Assembly (NCBI GenBank): GCA_029287965.1
Contig: JARFQC010000172.1
Location: 1-9,723 of the forward strand
Direction: 5' to 3'
Source: Arenicellales bacterium
Lineage (GTDB): Bacteria; Pseudomonadota; Gammaproteobacteria; BMS3Bbin11
DNA: 9,723 nt
Of the stretch, positions 1 through 6,158 are shown one piece after another. A program made the translations under genes and the position numbers. Position 1 is the stretch's first letter; the number at the start of each line of letters is the position of its first letter. Under the pieces are notes generated by a model. That model searched no databases. It had not been told where the DNA came from and saw only the letters and a program-made list of their open reading frames with translations.

Positions 1-1890
1 GGCAACACCGCATCTGTTTTTGCCCCCTACCCCGTAGCTGCGCAGGACAAAGATAGTGTGCGCGGTGTCCCCCTGATGCTCGATCACGATGGCATGCTGT
101 TGCCGTCCGTGGCACTGCAGATGTTGATCAGCAGCAGTGAACAGGCTGACGCCGGGCCGATGCGCGGTGGGCGCCTGCGCGTCGGGTCGCGCGTGCTCTG
201 GACTGACGATCACCTGGTAGCGTATCCGCATATTGACCCGTCAAACCTTGGACGTGATGCAGCCATCGAGGAAATTCCGCTTTATGAGCTGCTGCAGGGC
301 AAGGTGTCACGCGATCGCCTGCAGGGCAGCCATGTGCTGGTAGGCGTGACCGCTCCCGGGCTGGTGCCCGGGATAGCTGTGCCGGGTGGCAGTTTGTCGC
401 CGGTTCAGCTCAGTGCCGTCACGCTGGCGAGCATGCTCGACGGGCGTTTGATGGCGATCCCGGCCTGGACGCTGTGGGTCATCGCCGGCTTCGCTCTGGC
501 TGCTGGCCTCCTGCTGCTATGGCTGCCTGCACTGGGCAAGGCGCGCGGCATCATGCTGATCGCCGTAATGCTGACCAGCATGCTGGGTGCGCAGTTCTGG
601 GGCATGATGTTCATGCATCTATGGCTGGATGTCTCGCTGCCCGTCGTGCTGCTGCTGGCCGGTTCGTTGATCATGTTCCGCTTTGGTGCACGCAAAAAGG
701 CCGAGGATTATTCGGATATCGGTGCGACAGAAATTCACCGGCGCGTTGGCCTGGCCAGCCAGAAGCGTGGCGAACTGGATGCGGCCTACGAGAGTTTCCG
801 CAAGTGTCCGCTCGACGACTCCATCATGGTGCTGCTTTACTACCTGGCGCAGGACTTCGAGGAAGCGGAGGACTATGACCGTGCAGGATCCGTATACCGC
901 TACATGCGCAGCTACGACCCGGGTTTCAAGGATATTGCCGAGCGCGCAGAAAATGCCCGCATGCTCCAGGATACGGTGATGATGGACGCAGCCGGAGTCA
1001 TGCCCGACGAGAATGCCGAGGAAGAGTATGACGATACACCGGATGGGTCGATACTCGGCCGTTACCGGATTGAGCGGCGCATCGGCAAGGGTGCAATGGG
1101 CATGGTCTATCTCGGCGCAGACCCGAAAATCAACCGCACTGTTGCGATCAAGACACTCAATCTCAAGCGCGAGTTCGATGCCGACGAACAGGAAAATGTC
1201 CTGCAACGCTTTTTCCGTGAAGCGGAGGCAGCGGGCCGTTTGCATCATCCGCATATCGTCACCATCTACGATGCCGGCGAAGCCAACGACATGGCCTATA
1301 TCGCCATGGAGTATCTGACCGGCACGGACCTGCGCTTTTATACCAGGGAAGACAGCCTGCTGCCGCCGCTGAGCGTGGTGAAAATTGGCATGAAGCTTGC
1401 TGACGCACTCGCTTATGCGCATTCCAATAACATCATCCACCGCGATATCAAGGCCGCCAATGTCATGTATGATCCGCAATCCGGGCAGCTTAAAATCACC
1501 GACTTCGGCATTGCCCGCCTGACCGATTCGAGACGGACGAAGACCGGCATGGTGCTGGGTACGCCTTCGTCGATGTCGCCGGAACAGTTGCGCGGCAAGG
1601 AGCTTGACGGTCGCACAGACCTGTATTCGCTCGGCGTACTGTTGTACCAGCTCCTGTCCGGGCAGCTGCCTTACAAGGCCGACTCGCTGACCCAGCTCAT
1701 GGTGAAGATCACTTCCGGTGACCCGGCTGACCTGGTGTCGCTACGGCCCGAGCTGAAGGAACGCGGCCAGTGCATCGTCGAGATTGTCGACAAACTGCTG
1801 CAGAAAGACGTAGACAACCGCTACCAGGACGGCAAAAAACTATCCCGCGACCTGCTGGCCTGTGCAAAGTCCATGGCGGCCGGAAAATGA
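1..1890 (+). CDS. CHASE2-domain transmembrane serine/threonine protein kinase, 5' end outside the window
   Basis: The reading frame is open from base 1, so the true start lies upstream; 629 residues are visible (numbered from base 1). Residues 1 to about 150 resemble the C-terminal part of an extracytoplasmic CHASE2 sensor. About three hydrophobic helices follow (roughly 157-177, 181-202, 206-229). A cytoplasmic linker (about 240-320) looks helical and TPR-like. A Hanks-type kinase domain starts near residue 351. It has the glycine loop GKGAMGMVY (from 362), the VAIK lysine (384), HRDIKAAN (480-487, catalytic Asp482) and DFG (501-503). The activation segment ends GTPSSMSPEQ, where the family usually has Tyr or Phe at the second Ser. 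All catalytic residues are present, so it should be active. The kinase sits C-terminal to the membrane segments, opposite to PASTA kinases. It likely phosphorylates Ser/Thr of cytoplasmic partners in response to an unknown envelope signal. The PP2C phosphatase overlaps its stop and an FHA gene follows. Confidence 0.93.
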   Translation, partial: GNTASVFAPYPVAAQDKDSVRGVPLMLDHDGMLLPSVALQMLISSSEQADAGPMRGGRLRVGSRVLWTDDHLVAYPHIDPSNLGRDAAIEEIPLYELLQGKVSRDRLQGSHVLVGVTAPGLVPGIAVPGGSLSPVQLSAVTLASMLDGRLMAIPAWTLWVIAGFALAAGLLLLWLPALGKARGIMLIAVMLTSMLGAQFWGMMFMHLWLDVSLPVVLLLAGSLIMFRFGARKKAEDYSDIGATEIHRRVGLASQKRGELDAAYESFRKCPLDDSIMVLLYYLAQDFEEAEDYDRAGSVYRYMRSYDPGFKDIAERAENARMLQDTVMMDAAGVMPDENAEEEYDDTPDGSILGRYRIERRIGKGAMGMVYLGADPKINRTVAIKTLNLKREFDADEQENVLQRFFREAEAAGRLHHPHIVTIYDAGEANDMAYIAMEYLTGTDLRFYTREDSLLPPLSVVKIGMKLADALAYAHSNNIIHRDIKAANVMYDPQSGQLKITDFGIARLTDSRRTKTGMVLGTPSSMSPEQLRGKELDGRTDLYSLGVLLYQLLSGQLPYKADSLTQLMVKITSGDPADLVSLRPELKERGQCIVEIVDKLLQKDVDNRYQDGKKLSRDLLACAKSMAAGK

Positions 1891-2684
1891 GCCATATCTG
1901 TATTTCGGCCAGATCAGATACCGGCTCGGTACGGGAGCATAACGAGGATAATTTCGGCTCGCGGGACGACCTGGGCCTGGTCGTACTGGCAGACGGCATG
2001 GGCGGTTACCAGGCGGGTGAAGTTGCAAGTGCGATCGCGGTAACGACCGTATACCAGGTTGTCGAGCAATTGCTTGGCGCTCATGACAGTGACAGCGAGA
2101 CGCCCTACAGTCATGAAGAAATGCTCTACCGTGCAGTGCGGCATGCAAACAGGCTGATTTACGAAACCGCGCTGGACGACAAGGAATGCCGGGGGATGGG
2201 CACGACGCTGACGGCAGGCTGGTTTGACAACGGGCGGTTGAGCATCGCGCATGTCGGGGACTCACGCCTGTACCGGTATCGCGGTTACCAGCTCGATTTA
2301 TTGAGCAAGGATCATACGATTGTCCAGGAACTCGTCGACAACGGATTTTACAGCCGCGAGGAAGCGAAGCACTCCGCCCAGCGCAATATCGTCACGCGTG
2401 CACTAGGGGTAGGCAGCAGCCTCGAGATCGATACACGCGAACTGGAGACACTGCCGGGCGACATTTACCTGCTCTGCTCGGACGGATTGAACGATATGCT
2501 CGATGATCGCGAGATCAGTAACATACTCAGAAGATCGTCTACGGACCTCGACTATGGTATCGATGAATTGATTGATAAAGCCATCGCCAACGGCGGCCAT
2601 GACAATGTGACGGTCATACTGGTGCGCGTAGGTGAAGGCGCCAGCCCTTCGCCTTCACTGTTCAGGCGCCTGTTCGGGCGGTGA
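1887..2684 (+). CDS. PP2C-family (PPM) serine/threonine protein phosphatase
   Basis: This 265-residue protein is a metal-dependent phosphatase that should remove phosphate from the kinase and its substrates. PP2C motifs appear in order: REHNEDNF (16-23), LADGMGG (34-40, metal-binding Asp36), GMGTT then HVGDSRLYRYR, LSKDHT, CSDGLND (Asp199) and GGHDNVTVI (Asp239). The acidic metal ligands all look intact. The length fits a stand-alone bacterial catalytic domain of the PstP/Stp1 type without a membrane anchor. The ATG at 1887 was chosen because it gives a 4-base ATGA overlap with the kinase stop and starts just before the conserved N-terminal strand. An upstream in-frame start at 1770 would add unrelated sequence that overlaps kinase coding. 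There is no strong Shine-Dalgarno, so translation is probably coupled to the kinase. The C-terminus is an odd short tail rich in Ser/Pro and then basic/hydrophobic residues (LFRRLFGR), whose function I cannot tell. Confidence 0.95.
   Translation: MSHICISARSDTGSVREHNEDNFGSRDDLGLVVLADGMGGYQAGEVASAIAVTTVYQVVEQLLGAHDSDSETPYSHEEMLYRAVRHANRLIYETALDDKECRGMGTTLTAGWFDNGRLSIAHVGDSRLYRYRGYQLDLLSKDHTIVQELVDNGFYSREEAKHSAQRNIVTRALGVGSSLEIDTRELETLPGDIYLLCSDGLNDMLDDREISNILRRSSTDLDYGIDELIDKAIANGGHDNVTVILVRVGEGASPSPSLFRRLFGR
2632..2658. repeat. 9-bp perfect inverted repeat at the 3' end of the phosphatase gene
   Basis: GTGAAGGCG (2632-2640) and CGCCTTCAC (2650-2658) are exact reverse complements separated by 9 bases. 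GGCGCC occurs at 2637-2642 and again at 2665-2670, giving alternative pairings. The stem lies in the last codons of the phosphatase gene and no T-run follows, so it is not a typical intrinsic terminator. It could be an RNA hairpin that stabilises the kinase-phosphatase mRNA end, or just a result of coding composition. Confidence 0.5.
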
Positions 2685-2733
2685 GCGAGAGGAATTTCCA
2701 GCCGGCCGGACAGGTATTTCGTGTCAGGCTGTC

Positions 2734-2739
2734 TATACT
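2734..2739 (+). promoter_or_regulatory. possible -10 element before the FHA gene
   Basis: TATACT lies 38 bases upstream of the FHA start, in the 93-base gap after the phosphatase. I see no good -35 hexamer at a 16-18 base spacing, so this is weak. It would allow the FHA gene to be transcribed separately from the kinase and phosphatase. Confidence 0.28.
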
Positions 2740-2767
2740 GATCTGTCACAACATAAAAAATATCACC

Positions 2768-2774
2768 GGGGAGG
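2768..2774 (+). promoter_or_regulatory. strong ribosome binding site of the FHA gene
   Basis: GGGGAGG lies 3 bases before the ATG at 2778. It is one of the best Shine-Dalgarno matches in the window and fixes the FHA start. It suggests that this gene is translated independently and well, unlike the coupled genes around it. Confidence 0.7.
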
Positions 2775-2777
2775 AAC

Positions 2778-3491
2778 ATGGGTATTCTTATACTGAAGAG
2801 TGGCGAGGAGGAGGCGAAGGAGTTCAAGCTGGACCACTCTCGCATGGTGATCGGCAGGCGACCCAGTTGCGATATTCATCTTAATGACTCGACTGTCAGC
2901 GGTGAACACGCTTTGCTGATCAACATTCTCGATGACTCATTCATCGAGAATGTCAGCAAGACAAACGGCACCTGGATCAATGGCCAGCGCATCAAAAAGA
3001 GCGTTCTGCAGGATGGCGACAAGATCAAGATAGGCGGCCAGCGCCTGGTCTACCAGGCCGACCAAACCATGCCCGGCGTCGATGAAGACGACTTCGAAAA
3101 AACCATGGTGTTGAAACCGGGTCAGGTGGCCAGGGACGTGGCCAAGGGCAGTCAGGTCCAGGCGATCAGGGATGCTGAAGATACAGCCGCGATGAAGGCC
3201 ATCGTACCCACCCCCAGCAGCAAGCTGGCCAGGCTGAAAGTGCGAACGGGTCCGGCCAAAGGCAAGGAGACTGTCATCGACCGGGCGATGGTCACGCTTG
3301 GCCGGCCGGGCGTGCAGGTGGTCGTCGTATCGCGGCGCAAGGACGCCTACTACGTCAATTTCATTGCGGGCGCCAGTGATGCCGCAACCAAACCCACTGT
3401 TAACGGCAAGGCCCTGCAGTCGCGCGCCACGAAACTGGCGGATGGTGACGTCATTAACCTGGTCGACGTCGAGATCGAGTTCAAGTTGTAA
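2778..3491 (+). CDS. FHA-domain phosphothreonine-binding protein with a second degenerate FHA-like half
   Basis: This 237-residue protein has no signal peptide or membrane segment. Residues 1-92 form a canonical FHA domain: IGRRPSCDI (25-33), TVSGEHA (39-45), and NGTWINGQRI (63-72). These are the Gly-Arg, Ser, His and Asn-Gly positions that bind phosphothreonine. An acidic linker follows with DEDDFEKTMV (102-111); Thr109 resembles the linker threonines phosphorylated by kinases in GarA-like FHA proteins (inference). Residues about 150-237 resemble a second FHA beta-sandwich, with LGRPG (174-178) and TVNGKAL (207-213). The Ser-x-x-His segment is not recognisable there, so this half may not bind phosphopeptides. 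The gene follows the kinase and phosphatase on the same strand. It is the likely reader or output of that pair. It ends with tandem TAA TAA stops. The downstream effector is not visible here. Confidence 0.9.
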   Translation: MGILILKSGEEEAKEFKLDHSRMVIGRRPSCDIHLNDSTVSGEHALLINILDDSFIENVSKTNGTWINGQRIKKSVLQDGDKIKIGGQRLVYQADQTMPGVDEDDFEKTMVLKPGQVARDVAKGSQVQAIRDAEDTAAMKAIVPTPSSKLARLKVRTGPAKGKETVIDRAMVTLGRPGVQVVVVSRRKDAYYVNFIAGASDAATKPTVNGKALQSRATKLADGDVINLVDVEIEFKL

Positions 3492-3525
3492 TAAGCCGAA
3501 AGCAAGCCGGAACTATGCTGTGGTA

Positions 3526-3543
3526 GCGATAGTCTATCGCGAT
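3526..3543. repeat. nested palindrome between the FHA gene and mnmG
   Basis: GCGATA (3526-3531) and TATCGC (3535-3540) are perfect inverted arms around GTC. The right arm overlaps a second perfect palindrome, ATCGCGAT (3536-3543). It is short and symmetrical like an operator half-site pair. It could also be a small RNA hairpin after the FHA gene, but the following AT-rich stretch is not a T-run. Confidence 0.4.
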
Positions 3544-3600
3544 TAATATTCTCGCCCGAAAGTGCTCTGCCTGGGATGCAGCATCTCTCTAGCTGCTCCT

Positions 3601-3624
3601 GCAAGGCTCCCGCTTGCTGTCTTT
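3601..3624 (+). terminator. weak terminator-like hairpin after the FHA gene
   Basis: GCAAG (3601-3605) pairs with CTTGC (3613-3617) around a 7-base loop, followed by a short T-rich run. The stem is only 5 bp, so this would be inefficient at best. It overlaps the likely -35 region of the mnmG promoter. Confidence 0.18.
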
Positions 3625-3640
3625 TGCAACGGTGTATAAT
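3614..3640 (+). promoter_or_regulatory. sigma70 promoter of mnmG, positioned for a leaderless transcript
   Basis: A perfect -10 hexamer TATAAT lies at 3635-3640. A candidate -35, TTGCTG (3614-3619), has a short 15-base spacer; GCTTGC (3612-3617) at 17 bases is the alternative. The mnmG ATG begins only 8 bases after the -10, near where transcription should start. The discriminator is CCCGCCCC, very GC-rich, a feature of promoters repressed during the stringent response (known for rRNA and tRNA promoters; inference here). Confidence 0.6.
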
Positions 3641-3648
3641 CCCGCCCC

Positions 3649-5523
3649 ATGCACCTGTCACAACATTATGATGTTATTGTCATCGGCGGCGGCCATGCCG
3701 GCACTGAGGCCGCCCTTGCGGCTGCCCGCGTGGGCAGCCGGGTCATGCTGGTGACGCACAGTGTCGAGACCATCGGGCAGATGTCCTGCAATCCGGCCAT
3801 CGGCGGCATAGGCAAGGGCCACCTGGTCAAGGAGATCGATGCCCTGGGCGGTGCGATGGCCGTTGCCGCTGACCGGGGCGGCATCCAGTTCCGCACACTG
3901 AATTCACGCAAGGGTCCGGCCGTACGAGCGACCCGTGCCCAGGCTGACAGGGTGTTGTACAAGGCCGCGATACGCCACATCGTAGAGAATCGGCCGGGCC
4001 TGCAGGTATTCCAGCAGGCCGTTGACGACCTGATCGTCGAACAGGGCCGCGTGGCAGGTGTCATTACCCAGATGGGCCTGCACATTCGCGCGCATAGCGT
4101 TGTGCTGACTTCCGGTACGTTCCTCGGTGGCATCATCCACATTGGCCAGAGCAATCACGAAGGTGGCAGGGCCGGCGACCCGCCATCCAATTCACTGGCC
4201 CGGCGTTTACGCGATATGCCCTTCCGTGTCGGACGCCTGAAGACCGGCACGCCACCGCGAATAGATCGCCGCAGCATTGATTTTTCAGTAATGCAGGAGC
4301 AGCCTGGTGATGATCCGGCACCTGTGTTCTCGTATCTCGGCAGCCGTGAGGACCACCCGCGCCAGGTCAGCTGCCATATCACCTATACCAATGCCCGCAC
4401 ACATGACCTGATTCGTGCCGGGCTCGACCGCTCGCCAATGTACAGCGGTGAAATCAGCGGTGTCGGGCCGCGCTACTGCCCATCCATCGAGGACAAGGTG
4501 GTGCGTTTTGCCGAACGCAGCGGCCACCAGATCTTCGTCGAACCCGAGGGGCTTGAGGCAAACGAAATCTATCCGAACGGCATCTCGACCAGCCTGCCGT
4601 TTGATGTGCAGCTGGACCTCGTACACTCCATCGAGGGCTTTGAAAAGGCCTTCATCACCCGCCCGGGCTATGCCATCGAATACGATTACATGGATCCGCG
4701 TGATCTCAATCCATGGCTGGAAACAAGGAACCTGCCAGGCCTCTTTTTTGCCGGCCAGATCAACGGCACGACCGGGTATGAAGAGGCTGCCGCCCAGGGG
4801 CTGATCGCCGGCCTCAATGCGGCCCGTACGGCGCACGGTCAGGAGCCCTGGTATCCGGGGCGTGACGAAGCGTATATCGGCGTCATGATCGACGACCTGA
4901 TTACCCGCGGTACCACGGAACCCTACCGCATGTTTACATCGCGCGCGGAGTACCGTCTGCTGCTGCGTGAGGACAATGCCGACCTACGGCTGACCGCGAA
5001 AGGTCATGAACTGGGCCTGGTGGATGAACGACGCTGGCAGTCCTTCAACCGCAAGCGCGATGCCATCGAGGCCGAAAAGCAGCGTCTCTCGGCCACCTGG
5101 ATCAGGCCGGAGACGCTTACCGGCGACGAGGCAGAACGTGTACTCGGTCGCGCGTTGAAAAAGGAAGCCAGCTTGCTCGAGCTGCTGCGCCGTCCCGAGC
5201 TGGACTATGCCGGCATGATGAGCCTGCCCGGCGCCGGTGAGCCGGTTACAGAACCGGAAGTCGCGGAACAGGTCGAAATCCAGGTCAAGTATGCCGGCTA
5301 CATCGATCGCCAGATGCAGGAGATCGACAAGCACCGTCGTAACGAGGAAACCTGCATTCCCGATACGATTCGCTACGACAATGTCCGCGGCCTGTCGAAC
5401 GAGGTGCAACAGAAGCTGTCCGAGCATCGCCCGGCGACAGTCGGCCAGGCATCGCGCATTGCGGGTGTCACCCCGGCTGCCATCTCCCTGCTGCTGGTTC
5501 ACCTGAAAAGAAAGTCTGCTTGA
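3649..5523 (+). CDS. mnmG: tRNA uridine-5-carboxymethylaminomethyl modification enzyme MnmG (GidA)
   Basis: MnmG works with MnmE. Using FAD, NADH and a folate one-carbon donor, they install the (carboxymethyl)aminomethyl group at C5 of the wobble uridine in certain tRNAs. The 624 residues match the usual full length (about 630). The FAD-binding GGGHAGTEAA is at 13-22. MSCNPAIGGIGKGHLVKE starts at 45 and RYCPSIEDKV at 275. Cys47 and Cys277 fall at the same numbers as the conserved E. coli cysteines, which supports the ATG at 3649. GRLKTGTPPR, NGISTSLPFDVQ, GQINGTTGYEEAAAQG and the C-terminal SNEVQQKL/ASRIAGVTPAAIS region are all intact. No Shine-Dalgarno precedes the start; the bases there are CCCGCCCC. 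The stop overlaps the rsmG start by one base. The partner mnmE is not in the window. The start sits directly behind a TATAAT, which points to leaderless expression. Confidence 0.99.
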   Translation: MHLSQHYDVIVIGGGHAGTEAALAAARVGSRVMLVTHSVETIGQMSCNPAIGGIGKGHLVKEIDALGGAMAVAADRGGIQFRTLNSRKGPAVRATRAQADRVLYKAAIRHIVENRPGLQVFQQAVDDLIVEQGRVAGVITQMGLHIRAHSVVLTSGTFLGGIIHIGQSNHEGGRAGDPPSNSLARRLRDMPFRVGRLKTGTPPRIDRRSIDFSVMQEQPGDDPAPVFSYLGSREDHPRQVSCHITYTNARTHDLIRAGLDRSPMYSGEISGVGPRYCPSIEDKVVRFAERSGHQIFVEPEGLEANEIYPNGISTSLPFDVQLDLVHSIEGFEKAFITRPGYAIEYDYMDPRDLNPWLETRNLPGLFFAGQINGTTGYEEAAAQGLIAGLNAARTAHGQEPWYPGRDEAYIGVMIDDLITRGTTEPYRMFTSRAEYRLLLREDNADLRLTAKGHELGLVDERRWQSFNRKRDAIEAEKQRLSATWIRPETLTGDEAERVLGRALKKEASLLELLRRPELDYAGMMSLPGAGEPVTEPEVAEQVEIQVKYAGYIDRQMQEIDKHRRNEETCIPDTIRYDNVRGLSNEVQQKLSEHRPATVGQASRIAGVTPAAISLLLVHLKRKSA

Positions 5524-6158
5524 TGGCGCGCAGTGACCTGCTCAGCAGCCTGCAATCAGGCGCTGAAACCTTCGGCCTGTCCCTGTCTGCCGAGACATCG
5601 ATGCGCATGCTCGACTATATCGACCTGGTCAGTAAGTGGAATCGCGTCTATAACCTGACCGCGGTCAGGGGCAGGCGCAATATGCTGACCCGGCATCTGC
5701 TCGACAGCCTCACTGTGCTGCCGCATCTATGCGGTGTCCGCATACTCGATATCGGCACCGGCGCAGGGCTGCCGGGCATTCCGCTTGCCCTCGCCGCGCC
5801 ACAGCTGCAGCTGGTACTGCTGGATAGCAATGCCAAGCGTATTCGCTTTCTGCGCCAGTGTGTTGCAGACCTTGGCCTGGACAATGTCACGCCGGTGCAG
5901 TCGCGTGTCGAGGAATATCGAAGCCAGGAAAAATTTGATACGCTAGTGAGCAGGGCTTACACCACGCTGGGCGCCATGATAGAAAGCAGCGGGCAGCTGC
6001 TCAGTGACGACGGCTGCATCATTGCCATGAAGGGGCGCTGGCCGGGCGATGAGACAACAACAATACCTGAAGGCTTTCATATAGACCGGGTGATCGACAC
6101 CCGTGTTCCCGAATTGAACGAGCAGCGACACCTGGTTCTGTGCCGCCGAGATAATTGA
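5523..6158 (+). CDS. rsmG: 16S rRNA (guanine527-N7)-methyltransferase RsmG (GidB)
   Basis: RsmG uses S-adenosylmethionine to make m7G527 in the 16S rRNA 530 loop; loss gives low-level streptomycin resistance in several bacteria. The 211 residues are close to the E. coli length (about 207). The N-terminal helical region contains the conserved KWNRVYNLTAVR and RHLLDSLTVLPHL. SAM-binding motif I is LDIGTGAGLPGIPLAL, beginning near residue 75. It is followed by LLDSNAKRIRFL and, later, VSRAYTTL and IAMKGRWP. I chose the ATG at 5523, which shares its A with the TGA stop of mnmG (TGATG). A TTG three bases earlier is possible but less likely. There is only a poor A/G-rich Shine-Dalgarno, so translation is probably coupled to mnmG. 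The gene ends in an identical TGATG junction with parA. Confidence 0.98.
   Translation: MARSDLLSSLQSGAETFGLSLSAETSMRMLDYIDLVSKWNRVYNLTAVRGRRNMLTRHLLDSLTVLPHLCGVRILDIGTGAGLPGIPLALAAPQLQLVLLDSNAKRIRFLRQCVADLGLDNVTPVQSRVEEYRSQEKFDTLVSRAYTTLGAMIESSGQLLSDDGCIIAMKGRWPGDETTTIPEGFHIDRVIDTRVPELNEQRHLVLCRRDN

Larger units (their letters stand above)
3492..3648. other. 157-base intergenic region between the FHA gene and mnmG
   Basis: This is the longest non-coding stretch in the window. It holds nested palindromes (3526-3543), a weak hairpin (3601-3617) and the mnmG promoter. I found no DnaA-box cluster, parS site, tRNA or plausible small ORF here, so I do not call it an origin, although mnmG lies beside oriC in some gammaproteobacteria. 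Confidence 0.6.

Noticed and set aside
58..60. GTG as the start codon of the kinase
   Set aside because: The frame is open back to base 1 and the residues before it already read as CHASE2 sequence, so the gene simply runs off the left edge.
619..1479. Long minus-strand open frame opposite the kinase gene
   Set aside because: It has no recognisable domain and lies wholly opposite a strongly conserved kinase; it is a by-product of GC-rich codons.
1770..1886. Earlier start for the phosphatase
   Set aside because: It would add 39 residues that are an out-of-frame read of the kinase C-terminus and do not resemble PP2C sequence; ATG 1887 gives the ATGA overlap.
3492..3648. Replication origin next to mnmG, as in E. 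coli
   Set aside because: Only 157 bases are available and I see no DnaA-box array or AT-rich repeats.
4133..4141. TCATCCACA, one mismatch from a DnaA box
   Set aside because: It is a single copy within mnmG and encodes a conserved protein stretch; there is no cluster or AT-rich unwinding region.
5520..5522. TTG as the rsmG start (and the matching TTG at 6155 for parA)
   Set aside because: In both cases, an ATG follows directly in frame and forms the TGATG junction with the upstream stop, which is the more likely start.
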